Below are positions 1 to 7,938 of a stretch of DNA of 57,653 nucleotides, in pieces. A program made the position numbers and the translations under genes. The stretch is from Hymenobacter rubidus. GTDB taxonomy: Bacteria; Bacteroidota; Bacteroidia; Cytophagales; Hymenobacteraceae. Below the pieces are notes generated by a model. That model did no database searches and had not been told where the DNA came from. It saw nothing but the letters and a program-made list of their open reading frames with translations. The stretch spans positions 1-57,653 of the forward strand of contig NZ_JAERQF010000033.1 in assembly GCF_016734815.1 (NCBI RefSeq), read 5' to 3'. Each line of letters begins with the position of its first letter. The first letter of the stretch is position 1.

Positions 1-398
1 ATGCCGCCGAAGGTGGGCTCGAGCGCCTTCACGATGCGGATAAACTCGTCCGGGTCGTTCGCGTCAATCTCAATATCGAAGCAGTCGATGCCGGCGAATT
101 TCTTGAACAATACGCCCTTGCCTTCCATCACCGGCTTGCTGGCCGCCGGGCCGATGTTGCCCAGCCCCAGCACCGCCGTGCCGTTGGAGATGACGGCCAC
201 CAGGTTGCCCTTGGCCGTGTACTTGTACACGTCGTCGGGGTTGGCGGCAATGGCTTTGCAGGGCTCGGCCACGCCGGGCGAGTAGGCCAGCGCCAAATCG
301 AGTTGGGTACTGACGGGCTTGGTGGGCACCACCTCAATCTTGCCCGCCGGCTCCTGCGAATGGTAATTCAGCGCGTCCTGTTGGTTGATTTTTAGCAT
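1..398 (-). CDS. maeB: NADP-dependent malic enzyme, N-terminal part (cut by window edge)
   Basis: Malic enzyme oxidatively decarboxylates malate to pyruvate, feeding NADPH and pyruvate pools in the cytoplasm. About 132 codons are visible, beginning MLKINQQDALNYHSQEPAGK and running through LAYSPGVAEPC, KGNLVAVISNGTAVLGLG and FAGIDCFDIEID, which are characteristic of the N-terminal malic domain of MaeB-type enzymes. The start is the first ATG in frame; upstream there is no other coding sequence on this strand. Many MaeB proteins carry a C-terminal phosphotransacetylase-like domain, but that part lies outside the window. Family identity is firm; cofactor preference (NADP rather than NAD) follows from family convention and is not visible here. 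Confidence 0.9.
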   Translation of the reverse strand, partial: MLKINQQDALNYHSQEPAGKIEVVPTKPVSTQLDLALAYSPGVAEPCKAIAANPDDVYKYTAKGNLVAVISNGTAVLGLGNIGPAASKPVMEGKGVLFKKFAGIDCFDIEIDANDPDEFIRIVKALEPTFGG

Positions 399-420
399 CG
401 GGAATTCTTCAGAAATGGAA

Positions 421-446
421 ACGGCCGCGCGGGGCAGCGCGGCCGT
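421..446 (-). other. GC-rich perfect hairpin in the maeB leader
   Basis: A 10-bp perfect stem (ACGGCCGCGC with its complement) encloses a 6-nt loop, starting about 23 bp upstream of the maeB ATG. It is not followed by a T-run on either strand, so it is not a standard terminator. It may be a 5' UTR structure or a protein-binding palindrome. Confidence 0.4.
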
Positions 447-818
447 GTAGGGCGAAATTAGCGCCAAAAGCGCGGTAAAGCCGGGTTTATTGACTTTTTG
501 CTCAATATCATCACCCAGGCTCCCGGCAAAGTAGCGCCGCCTCTACAATATGAGGTTTGCGATTCCCGACATAAAACAGCCTCAACGCTTGCAAAAGCTG
601 CACTGTAGCGCTTCGCTAAGCCGGCGCATTTTACACACTGCTGGTGTCACCGCTCTTACTTTAAATATACGCGCTATTCACCAAGGCATGATTATTGGTA
701 GGCTAGCTACCACACAATTATCTACCATGCAGAACATTACTCCTCTATTCCCCTGCTTACGCCGGCTTAATCACCTGCCGCTGATTCAATCGCCCACAAG
801 TAGTAACGCTTAGCCGCT
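447..818. other. Gene-free divergent gap between maeB and the T9SS cargo gene
   Basis: The stretch separates two divergently transcribed genes, so it should hold both promoters. I could not find a full TAnnTTTG box in a sensible position on either strand. It is less GC-rich than its surroundings from about 640 to 800. An 87-codon reading frame at 550-813 has no recognisable features and is treated as chance. Confidence 0.4.
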
Positions 819-2654
819 ATGCGTGCCCACCTATTCCTATTGCTCTTCGTGCTAGGCATAAGCAGCAACGCCCAGCCCACTTTAGTCTGGCAAAACTACA
901 TTCGGGGCGGAACGCAAAGCACCGACTATCCTTATCGGATTCTTCGACTTAGTTCCAGTCGGTTAGCCATAATTGGTGCGCGTTGGTATGATGACCCACC
1001 TGTTGCAGGCCGTTTGCAATACGGTACAATGCCCTCGGTATGGTTTGTGAATAATACCGGCGACTCCATCGGCAATAAATCCATCACCCTGCGCGATTTT
1101 CGCTACGGTTCGTGGTACACCGATGGCAAACGCTTGCCGAATTCGGACTTATTATTGGTGGGACACGGCGACAGCAGCCGTACGTTGACCAGCAAGCCCT
1201 TTCAATTTATTGAACGGGCCGATACGCTCGGCAATGTGCGCTGGCGGCGCTTTCTTCCGCTAACAGGGCCCTTCACTCCGTTGAGTGTATCACCGGTTGT
1301 GATACCCTTGTCGGACGGAGGCGCATTGATTTCGTTGGCTGACTGTTTCATGCCCGGCAGTACCCGCAGCAGTCCCATTCCGATTGCCACACTGATAAGA
1401 CTGGATTCCACTGGCAACGTCGTCTACTCACGCCGCTACGGCCAGCCTTACGGCGCACTATTCGCCATGCAGCCCAGCCGCGATGGCTCCTATGTGCTGG
1501 CGGGCTACCAATGGCGGGCGGCCCCCAACCAAGCCTACCGCGCCGATGGCTGGGTCCTGCATGTTAACGGTCTCACCGGCGACACCATTAGTTCACGCTA
1601 TTTCACCAGTCCAGGACGGTTCGATGACAGTTTCTATGACGTTAAAGCTGCCCCGAACAACGAGGTGCAGTTAGCTGGCAAATACAACGGGCAAGGCTGG
1701 CTACTGCGCTTAGACAGCTTGAACAATATGAAGTGGCAACACACCGAACCGCCCTTATTGAGCACTTCTTCCGCCCAATTTGACTTCACTTATCTGCTGG
1801 CGAATGGGCAAGTATTGGTAATCGGTTCACGCGGGAGCAGCGTCCCCTACCAAAGCAATTACTTGGCCAGCTACGTCCCTCCTTCGGTCGGCAGCCCCGT
1901 CGGCACACCTGCCACTGCCAGTTGGCAACGCCAATATGGGCATGCCGGCACCGAACGTTGCGCTTGGCTTGACCCTAACGGCAACCTCACCTTAGCGGGA
2001 TGGTTTGACCCCACCGCGCCCCCCGCCCCGCCGAACCCCAATATCGGCGGGCAGGACATTGTCCTTTCCCGCTACGCCAGTGCCGGCGTGCCCTTCGTGC
2101 CCGACCTGTGCCGCACGCCGCCCCAGGCGGTGTTTGGCTACACGGCCACGGCCGGTGGCGACAGCCTACGCTTCGTGAGCCTCTCCACCGCCGGCCCGCG
2201 CTACGCCCAGCTGCTGCGCTGGCGCTGGGACTTCGGCGACGGCACTTACTACGATGGGCCCACCCCGCCGCCCCACCGCTACGCCGTGGGCACGGGTGCC
2301 GGCACCGCCGTGCGCCTCACCGTGACCAACAACCTGGGCTGCGCCAGCACGCAGGTGGTCTATCCCTTTGCTTTGGCCACGGCCGCCCAGCGCGCCTTGC
2401 AGGCCCGGCTGGCCCTCTACCCCAACCCCACGGCCGGCAGTGCCACGCTGGAGGTGCCGGGCTGGGCCGGCACTGCTGCCGTTCCGGTCGAAATCACCAA
2501 TGCCCTAGGGCAGGTGGTGCTGCGCCAGCAGGTGCGCCCGCAACAGGGCACGCTGCGCGCCGTGCTCGATGTGGCGGGCCTGGCCCCCGGCGTGTACGCC
2601 GTGCGCCTGACTTCCTCGGCCGGCCCCGTAGTGGGGCGGCTGGTGCGCGAATGA
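819..2654 (+). CDS. Secreted protein with PKD domain and type IX secretion C-terminal sorting domain
   Basis: The 611-residue product begins with a signal peptide (MRAHLFLLLFVLGISSNAQ). About 410 residues follow with no family I recognise; their LRLDS- and GYQW-like strands are reminiscent of beta-propeller repeats. A PKD domain at about 432-518 contains WRWDFGDGTYYDGP. The last 80 residues form a type A T9SS sorting domain: LYPNPTAGSATLEV, then NALGQVV and GLAPGVYAVRL. By family knowledge it crosses the inner membrane by Sec and the outer membrane by T9SS, and is then secreted or anchored at the surface. The first two thirds use clearly more A/T-ending codons than the PKD and sorting domains, as if the parts had different histories. 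The function of the large N-terminal part is unknown. Confidence 0.88.
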   Translation: MRAHLFLLLFVLGISSNAQPTLVWQNYIRGGTQSTDYPYRILRLSSSRLAIIGARWYDDPPVAGRLQYGTMPSVWFVNNTGDSIGNKSITLRDFRYGSWYTDGKRLPNSDLLLVGHGDSSRTLTSKPFQFIERADTLGNVRWRRFLPLTGPFTPLSVSPVVIPLSDGGALISLADCFMPGSTRSSPIPIATLIRLDSTGNVVYSRRYGQPYGALFAMQPSRDGSYVLAGYQWRAAPNQAYRADGWVLHVNGLTGDTISSRYFTSPGRFDDSFYDVKAAPNNEVQLAGKYNGQGWLLRLDSLNNMKWQHTEPPLLSTSSAQFDFTYLLANGQVLVIGSRGSSVPYQSNYLASYVPPSVGSPVGTPATASWQRQYGHAGTERCAWLDPNGNLTLAGWFDPTAPPAPPNPNIGGQDIVLSRYASAGVPFVPDLCRTPPQAVFGYTATAGGDSLRFVSLSTAGPRYAQLLRWRWDFGDGTYYDGPTPPPHRYAVGTGAGTAVRLTVTNNLGCASTQVVYPFALATAAQRALQARLALYPNPTAGSATLEVPGWAGTAAVPVEITNALGQVVLRQQVRPQQGTLRAVLDVAGLAPGVYAVRLTSSAGPVVGRLVRE

Positions 2655-2679
2655 GCCGGCGCGAAAAGCACGTCCAATA

Positions 2680-2732
2680 ATAGAAAAAGCACTTCATGCT
2701 GCGACAATCGTAGCGTGAGGTGCTTTTTCTAT
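2680..2732. terminator. Long bidirectional terminator hairpin after the T9SS cargo gene
   Basis: A stem of about 24 bp, uninterrupted if G-U pairs are allowed, runs from ATAGAAAAAGCAC to GTGCTTTTTCTAT with a 4-5 nt loop. The A5/T5 tracts at the base give a U-tract in both directions. It starts 25 bp after the stop codon and lies between convergent genes. Confidence 0.85.
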
Positions 2733-2766
2733 GTAGTCATGCGGAAATATCCGCGCAGTAAAAGGC

Positions 2767-2895
2767 CGTTACGCTGAGTTGTTCCAAGCATTTCTACTGC
2801 TTCGGCTGGCTCCCCTCTCTTTCGGAGAGGGGCCGGGGGTGAGGCGCCACGTTCAACGAAGCGGTAGAGATGCTTCGACCAGCTCAGCATGACGT
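2767..2895. repeat. Degenerate class B intergenic hairpin repeat
   Basis: The left arm (about 2767-2800) and right arm (about 2861-2895) are diverged inverted copies of the GTCATGCTGAGC...GAAGCATCTCTACC family, seen in better condition at 9141, 46286 and 56456. The right arm is near consensus (GTAGAGATGCTTCGACCAGC), while the left has about six changes. Its loop has been replaced by the GGAGAGGGG repeat at 2810-2845. Confidence 0.75.
2810..2845. repeat. CCCCTCTC...GAGAGGGGCCGGGGGTGAGG repeat unit
   Basis: A small hairpin (CCCCTCTC/GAGAGGGG) is followed by CCGGGGGTGAGG. Related units in both orientations occur at 42113-42163 and 42258-42300. Here it sits in the loop of another repeat, so it may have been inserted there. 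Confidence 0.6.
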
Positions 2896-2913
2896 TCAAC
2901 ACGATTCCATTGT

Positions 2914-5085
2914 TTACCCCTGCGGTACCAGCAACTTCTGCCCCAGCTTCACCTCGTCCGACGCGAGGTGGTTGAGCTCCCGCAAAGTCTGCACACTCAC
3001 CCCAAAGCGGCGCGAAATGTTGAACAGCGTATCGCCGGGTTGCACCAGATGCACTTTGGGCGTTTCCAGCGGCTTATCCACCTTTGGGCGAGTGGTGGCG
3101 ATGCTCCGAGTAGCAGCTCTGGATGCCGGCTGAGTTGGTTCTGTTGTGGTGGCAGCCTCCAGAGGTCCGCGCAACAGCAGGCGCTGGCCGGGCACGACGG
3201 TTTCCGATTCCAGCTTGTTCCAGGCCACCAATTGGGCCACACTCACGCCGTGCTCACGGGCCAGCTTGGTCAGGTATTCGCCCTTGCGCACGATGTAGGT
3301 GGCGCTACCATCAGGTTCTTTGGCTGAAGTTGAGATGGGTTCAGTGGCCTGCTCTACTGCTACTTCGGCCACTGCCGGAGCTTTTGCTTCCGTTCGCTTT
3401 GCTTCAGCCGCCTCAGCTTGAGCCAAGCGACGGGCAGCGGCGCGAGCCTGCACTTCGGCAGCCGCCTGCTGAATGGCCTGCCGCTGCCGCACGGCTACCA
3501 GCCGCGCCTCCTGCATTTTTTCCTGACGGGTCAGCTCCTGAATGCGGGCCACTTCGCGGGCATTGGCTTCGGCTTGTTCCTTGCGGGCGGCCGCTTCTTC
3601 CGCCGATATTACCGGCCGCACGGTGGCTACTACCGTTTCGGCAGAAGCCGTTTCAGCTGCCGGCGCGGAGTGGCGCGGAGCAGCCACGGCCGGCAGGGGC
3701 ACAAATATCACCAGCTCCCGGCCCGGTTTGAGCGCCCGGCCTTTGGGTAGCTCGTTCCAGCGGCGCAGCTGGCTTTGGCTCACCTCAAATCGTTCGGCCA
3801 GACTGGCCAGGGTTTCACCCCGCTTCACTTTGTGCGGTACGCGACGGAAGCGGGGCGCCGCGGCTTCGTTGTCGGCGCGGGGGCCTTCGGTAGCGGCCAG
3901 CAGCTCGCGGCTCACCCACGGCTCCACGCCTTCGAGGCGGGGCGGCAGCGGGGTTATGGGGCGGGGCAACTCACTGGCAGGCTGGCAAAACGTGAGCAGC
4001 GTGGTTCGGTCAACATCCCCCAAGTGCACCGCCGCTGCGGCCGGAAACCGCACCACATACGGCCGGTAGCCGGCTGGCAGCGCGGCCCGCCGCAGCTCCG
4101 GGTTGAAGCGTGTGAGATACAAAGAGTCATCGTAGCCGCAGGCCCGGCTCAGGCGGCGCAGGTCGAAGGCGTAGCCGCGCAGGTTCAGCGTGTCCATGGC
4201 CTCGGCGTATTGATAGTGCAGGGTGGAGGTGCGCAGGCCGTGGGCCTCGGCGTACTTCATGCTGTACATAATGGCCGTGAAGGTGGGCACGTAGTTGCGC
4301 GTTTCGGCCGGCATGTGCGGGTACAGGTCCCAGAAGGTTTTTTTGCCGGTGCGACGCATCACGCGCTGCACACTGCCCGCCCCCCAATTGTAGGCCGCCA
4401 GCACCAGCTCCCAATCATGAAAGATGCCGTAGAGGTACTTCAGGTGCTTGCAGGCGGCTTCGGTAGCCTTTTCGGGGGCCATTCGCTCGTCTATCCACTC
4501 GTCGCGCTTCAGGCGCAGGTCACCGGCCGTGGGGCCCATAAACTGCCACAGCCCCGTGGCGCCTACCGGAGATTTCGCCGTTGGAATCAGGGCCGATTCC
4601 ACTACGGCCAGGTACTTCAAATCGGTGGGCAGGTTGTACTGCGCCAGGTATTTCTCGAAAATGGGGAAATAGAAGTTCTCGCGTTCCAGCACGCGCTGCA
4701 TATAGCTTCGGTTGCGGGCCGTGAACAGCGTCACGTAGGCCATCACCGAGTTGTTGAACTGGTGCGGCACGTCGGTTTCAATGCAGCCCACCCGGTCGCA
4801 TACCAGGTCGCGCAGCGTGGGTGGGGTCCGCAGCCACTCCAGCCGCGCCGAATCGACGGGCGCAGTGGGCACGGCCACCAGCGAATCGGGCTGCAATTCC
4901 AGCCGCACCCGCACGGTATCGCCCAATAGCGCTGGCATGGTGGAAATCACGCGGCCGGCCGAATCCAGCTGGGGTACCTGCTGGGCCTGGCTTTTGAGCG
5001 TTGGTACCAGCAGCCCAAGCAGCGCCACCCCCAGCCACCGCTGGGAGTACGTGAGAGATTTTACGCGCTTAATCCCTTGCTTCAT
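2914..5085 (-). CDS. Membrane-bound lytic murein transglycosylase (MltD-like) with three LysM domains
   Basis: The protein cleaves peptidoglycan glycan strands to 1,6-anhydromuropeptides in the periplasm. The start is set at the ATG at 5085 (723 residues), because it opens a signal peptide (MKQGIKRVKSLTYSQR, then WLGVALLGLLVPTLKSQAQ); the longer frame upstream has no such feature. The SLT/MltD catalytic domain spans about 110-300 with the catalytic Glu in AVVESAL (near 161), then GLWQFMGPTAG and VLAAYNWGAGSV. LysM domains begin near 415 (HKVKRGETLASLAERF), 595 (YIVRKGEYLTKLAREHG) and 678 (HLVQPGDTLFNISRRFG). An Ala/Glu/Arg-rich segment, probably a coiled coil, separates the first two. It is transcribed alone, convergent to the T9SS cargo gene. 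Confidence 0.93.
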   Translation of the reverse strand: MKQGIKRVKSLTYSQRWLGVALLGLLVPTLKSQAQQVPQLDSAGRVISTMPALLGDTVRVRLELQPDSLVAVPTAPVDSARLEWLRTPPTLRDLVCDRVGCIETDVPHQFNNSVMAYVTLFTARNRSYMQRVLERENFYFPIFEKYLAQYNLPTDLKYLAVVESALIPTAKSPVGATGLWQFMGPTAGDLRLKRDEWIDERMAPEKATEAACKHLKYLYGIFHDWELVLAAYNWGAGSVQRVMRRTGKKTFWDLYPHMPAETRNYVPTFTAIMYSMKYAEAHGLRTSTLHYQYAEAMDTLNLRGYAFDLRRLSRACGYDDSLYLTRFNPELRRAALPAGYRPYVVRFPAAAAVHLGDVDRTTLLTFCQPASELPRPITPLPPRLEGVEPWVSRELLAATEGPRADNEAAAPRFRRVPHKVKRGETLASLAERFEVSQSQLRRWNELPKGRALKPGRELVIFVPLPAVAAPRHSAPAAETASAETVVATVRPVISAEEAAARKEQAEANAREVARIQELTRQEKMQEARLVAVRQRQAIQQAAAEVQARAAARRLAQAEAAEAKRTEAKAPAVAEVAVEQATEPISTSAKEPDGSATYIVRKGEYLTKLAREHGVSVAQLVAWNKLESETVVPGQRLLLRGPLEAATTTEPTQPASRAATRSIATTRPKVDKPLETPKVHLVQPGDTLFNISRRFGVSVQTLRELNHLASDEVKLGQKLLVPQG

Positions 5086-5181
5086 AGCACTAAGATAGGG
5101 CAGATATAAAGAACTTGTAGAGATGAATTGAAAAAAGTTGATACGCAGCCCGCTTAACATTGGTCGGGGCCACAAACGAAA

Positions 5182-5209
5182 AATGCCCCGACTATTAAGC
5201 CGAGGCATT
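5182..5209. terminator. Hairpin between the lytic transglycosylase gene and gatA
   Basis: AATGCCcCG and CGaGGCATT form a stem with a 10-nt loop. It lies between the gatA stop codon and the start of the next minus-strand gene, so it could end gatA transcription. There is no long T-run, so this is a moderate call. Confidence 0.5.
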
Positions 5210-5292
5210 GATACTTACTTCGTTCCGGCGCTAATCATTGGCCCCTGACTTGCGGTTTTGCTCCGCACAGGAATCCTGCAACTGCACCATTA

Positions 5293-6723
5293 TCAGGCCA
5301 CTACTTCCTCCGTGAGCGTACTGGCGAAAGCCAGCAAATCCGCTTCGCGGAAGGCGCCGGCCATCACCTGCAAGCCGATGGGCAGACCAGTGGCATCCTC
5401 TCCAACCGGCACCGAAATGGCCGGCACGCCCGCCAGCGAGGCCTGCACCGTGAAAATATCGGCCAAGTACATGGAAACGGGGTCCAGCTTCTCCCCTATT
5501 TTAAAGGCCGTGGTGGGCGTGGTGGGCAGCACCAGGAAATCGTACTGACGCAGCAGCTCATCGGTTTTGTCCTTGATGAGCCGGCGTACGCGCTGGGCCT
5601 TGGTGTAATACGCGTCGTAATAGTTGGCGCTGAGCACGAAGGTGCCGAGCAGAATGCGACGCTGAACTTCGGCTCCAAAGCCCTGAGCTCGGCTCTTTTT
5701 GTAGAGCGACTCCAAATCCGTGGCATCCGGGGCGCGGTAGCCGTACTTCACCCCGTCGAAGCGGCCCAGGTTGGAGCTGGCCTCGGCGGTGGTGAGGATG
5801 TAGTAGGTCGGAATCATGTAGTCGAGGTAGTGGAAATCCACGGGCTCTACTACGTGGCCCTGGCCGCGCAGAAGGTCCAACTGCGTTTCCATGGCCGCTT
5901 TGATTTCCGGATTCAGGCCCTCGTTATCAATGGCATCGGCAATGTAGCCGATGCGGTAGTGCGCGGCGGGCGCGAGCAACTGGCTGTACGCCGGCACTTC
6001 GCGCTGGCTGGCGGTGCTGTCCATGCCATCGGGCCCGGCCATGATTTCGGTCAGGAGCGCGGCATCGGCCACGGAGCGGGTGATGGGCCCAATCTGGTCA
6101 AACGACGACGCAAACGCCACCAGCCCGTAGCGCGAAATGCGCGAGTAGGTCGGCTTGAAGCCCACCACCCCGCAAAACGCCGCCGGCTGGCGCACCGAGC
6201 CGCCCGTATCGGAGCCAATAGACGCCAGGCACATATCGGCCTGCACGGCCACGGCCGAGCCGCCCGACGAGCCACCCGGCACCCGGCTGGTGTCGGCCGC
6301 ATTACGAGCCGGACCGAAATAAGAACTCTCGTTCGAGCCGCCCATGGCAAACTCGTCGCAGTTCTGGCGGCCAATGATGATGGCGTCGGCATCGAGCAAG
6401 CGCTGCACGGCCGTGCCGGTATACAGCGACTTAAAGCCGTCCAGCATCAGGCTGCTGCTTTGCAGCGAATGGCCGGCATAGGCCAGCACATCCTTGATGC
6501 CAATGACCATGCCGGCCAGTGGCCCGGCCGTGCCGGCCGCCAGTTTGGCGTCCACGGCGTCGGCCTGGGCACGGGCCTCGTCGGGCCACACCTCCAGAAA
6601 AGCGTTGAGGGTGGGGTTCTGGCGCTCGATGTTGCCCAGGTAATACTCAACGAGCTGGCGGCAGGACGTGGTGCCCGCCGCCAGCTCGCTACGAACTTCG
6701 GATAAAGACTGAAAACGCTTCAA
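5293..6723 (-). CDS. gatA: Asp-tRNA(Asn)/Glu-tRNA(Gln) amidotransferase subunit A
   Basis: GatA releases ammonia from glutamine for the transamidation of Glu-tRNA(Gln) or Asp-tRNA(Asn) in GatCAB. The 476 residues have the normal length of the family and the full amidase signature: the Lys in GMVIGIKDVL, the first Ser in GGSSGGSAVAV, SIGSDTGGSVRQPAAFCGVV and the conserved GFKPTYSRISRYGLVAFASS region. Other markers are GPARNAADTSRVPGG and ALEPKFSVAF-like downstream strands. It is the last gene of a compact minus-strand unit with two tatA genes, the nearest stop being 32 bp upstream. gatB and gatC are not in the window. Confidence 0.97.
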   Translation of the reverse strand: MKRFQSLSEVRSELAAGTTSCRQLVEYYLGNIERQNPTLNAFLEVWPDEARAQADAVDAKLAAGTAGPLAGMVIGIKDVLAYAGHSLQSSSLMLDGFKSLYTGTAVQRLLDADAIIIGRQNCDEFAMGGSNESSYFGPARNAADTSRVPGGSSGGSAVAVQADMCLASIGSDTGGSVRQPAAFCGVVGFKPTYSRISRYGLVAFASSFDQIGPITRSVADAALLTEIMAGPDGMDSTASQREVPAYSQLLAPAAHYRIGYIADAIDNEGLNPEIKAAMETQLDLLRGQGHVVEPVDFHYLDYMIPTYYILTTAEASSNLGRFDGVKYGYRAPDATDLESLYKKSRAQGFGAEVQRRILLGTFVLSANYYDAYYTKAQRVRRLIKDKTDELLRQYDFLVLPTTPTTAFKIGEKLDPVSMYLADIFTVQASLAGVPAISVPVGEDATGLPIGLQVMAGAFREADLLAFASTLTEEVVA

Positions 6724-6755
6724 ACTACTTGCAGATTAGGTGACCGAAACGGGAC

Positions 6756-7253
6756 TTACGCGTCGGGAGATGCGGGAATATACGGCTGGCGGGGCTGCGT
6801 GCCCTCGGGGGCCAGATTGGGCGGCAGGGCCGGCGCTACGAAAGGCGCATCGGCCGTGGGCAGCGTGGGCTCGGCATGAGCTGTGGTAACAGCCGCGGCG
6901 GCAGGTGTGGCCCAAGGGTCGAAACCGGAGCCCGGCTCGGCAGCAGCAGCTTCCGGAGCCGTAGGCAGCGGGGCCGGGTACTGGTTTTGCGGGCCGTAGT
7001 TGGGGTTGGGCTGCTGGGGCACGTAATTCGGATTGGGCTGCTGCTGGGCATAGCCCTGGTTGGGCTGGCCGGCCTGCTCGAACTCGCGGCGAATTTCGGT
7101 GCTGGCGTCCTTGAACTCGCGGATGCCCTTGCCCAGGCCACGCGCCAACTCAGGGATTTTATTGGCCCCGAAGAACATCAGGATGACGACCATAATGAGC
7201 AGCAACTCAGAGCCGCCAATGTCGCCTAAAAACAGAATGAGAGGAGTTTGCAT
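6756..7253 (-). CDS. tatA: TatA/TatE family twin-arginine translocase subunit, second paralogue
   Basis: The start at 7253 gives 165 residues: a short periplasmic segment, one membrane helix (LLLIMVVILMFFGA), then the hallmark FGANKIPELARGLGKGIREF and an amphipathic helix. TatA oligomers form the passage for folded proteins exported with a twin-arginine signal. The C-terminal 90 residues are a disordered Pro/Gln/Asn/Tyr tail with NPNYVPQQPNPNYGPQ-type repeats. The upstream tatA paralogue ends 13 bp before the start and gatA follows after 32 bp, so all three are probably cotranscribed. The longer frame reaching 7601 overlaps the other tatA in a different frame and is rejected. Confidence 0.92.
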   Translation of the reverse strand: MQTPLILFLGDIGGSELLLIMVVILMFFGANKIPELARGLGKGIREFKDASTEIRREFEQAGQPNQGYAQQQPNPNYVPQQPNPNYGPQNQYPAPLPTAPEAAAAEPGSGFDPWATPAAAAVTTAHAEPTLPTADAPFVAPALPPNLAPEGTQPRQPYIPASPDA

Positions 7254-7266
7254 GGTTCGGATGCGC

Positions 7267-7662
7267 TTACTGACGCGGTTGGTTGTTGGGGTCGTTGGGG
7301 TTGAAAACAGGAGGTGCCGGCTGCTGGTAGCCCGGCTGCGGAGCCCCCTGGGGATAACCCTGCTGGGGTGGGTAGCCGCCCTGCTGGGGGTAGCCCGGTT
7401 GCGGGGGCTGCTGCGGGTAGCCCGGCTGCGGGTAGCCTTGCGGCGGGTACTGCTGCTGATAGGGCGGGGCGGGCTGGTCGCGGTACTGGGGCTGTTGGTC
7501 TTCCGGCTTGGCGGTGGCATCTTTAAACTCGCGCACGCCCTGGCCCATGCCGCGGAATAGCTCAGGAATTCGCTTGGCTCCGAATAGCAAAATGATGACA
7601 AACAGAATAAGCAGAATTTCGGTCGTGCCGAAGCTGCCGATTAGGAACAAAGAATGGAGCAT
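7267..7662 (-). CDS. tatA: TatA/TatE family twin-arginine translocase subunit, first paralogue
   Basis: The ATG at 7662 gives a 131-residue TatA: MLHSLFLIGSFGTTEILLIL opens the transmembrane helix, followed by LLFGAKRIPELFRGMGQGVR and EFKDAT. The second half is a Gly/Tyr/Pro/Gln low-complexity tail (QGYPQPGYPQQPPQPGYPQQ type) encoded by near-identical codon blocks, so it is likely to vary in length between strains. It is the first gene of the tatA-tatA-gatA unit. Either paralogue could play a TatB-like role, because Bacteroidota usually lack a clear tatB; the sequence does not decide this. tatC lies 43 kb away in this window. Confidence 0.92.
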   Translation of the reverse strand: MLHSLFLIGSFGTTEILLILFVIILLFGAKRIPELFRGMGQGVREFKDATAKPEDQQPQYRDQPAPPYQQQYPPQGYPQPGYPQQPPQPGYPQQGGYPPQQGYPQGAPQPGYQQPAPPVFNPNDPNNQPRQ

Positions 7663-7734
7663 GAAGCGGTGGGCGCCTGGGCCCGGTTGGGGTGATAAAG
7701 GAGGATATACGCAGCCGGGCGTCCTTTGGAGTAT

Positions 7735-7742
7735 CAAAGATA
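7735..7742 (-). promoter_or_regulatory. Candidate -7 box for the tatA-tatA-gatA operon
   Basis: On the minus strand this reads TATCTTTG, an exact match to the Bacteroidota -7 consensus TAnnTTTG. It lies 73 bp upstream of the first tatA. No convincing TTG was seen about 20 bp upstream of it. Confidence 0.45.
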
Positions 7743-7857
7743 CCCGATAGTCCTGTTTTGCGGATGAAGCCTGCTTTCTTGCAGGTAAATCGTCCCTGTT
7801 TACCGGGCAAGAACAGGGGTTGAACGGATTGCATTTCCCGGCGCTGGCCCCAGGACT

Positions 7858-7865
7858 TAGCTTTG
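7858..7865 (+). promoter_or_regulatory. Candidate -7 box for the GAF-LytTR gene
   Basis: TAGCTTTG matches TAnnTTTG and lies 73 bp before the GTG start. It is embedded in a short palindrome (CTTAGCTTTGCTAAG), which could also be an operator. No TTG at the usual -33 spacing. Confidence 0.4.
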
Positions 7866-7938
7866 CTAAGCTTTTCACTCCGAGCCTACTCCATGAAAAT
7901 GGTTTAGTGCCAACAATTAATTTTCTTCTGCCCTCCCT

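Noticed and set aside
550..813. 87-codon frame in the gap before the T9SS cargo gene
   Set aside because: No signal peptide, motif or promoter; composition like a spacer.
3775..4929. 384-codon plus-strand frame opposite the lytic transglycosylase gene
   Set aside because: It is a mirror frame of a clear gene (SLT and LysM motifs on the other strand); its translation is Gly/Arg/His/Val-rich with no domain.
7320..7500. Possible CRISPR or minisatellite in the tatA tail
   Set aside because: The period follows codons of a Pro/Gln/Gly/Tyr tail in an open tatA frame, so it is coding repetition.
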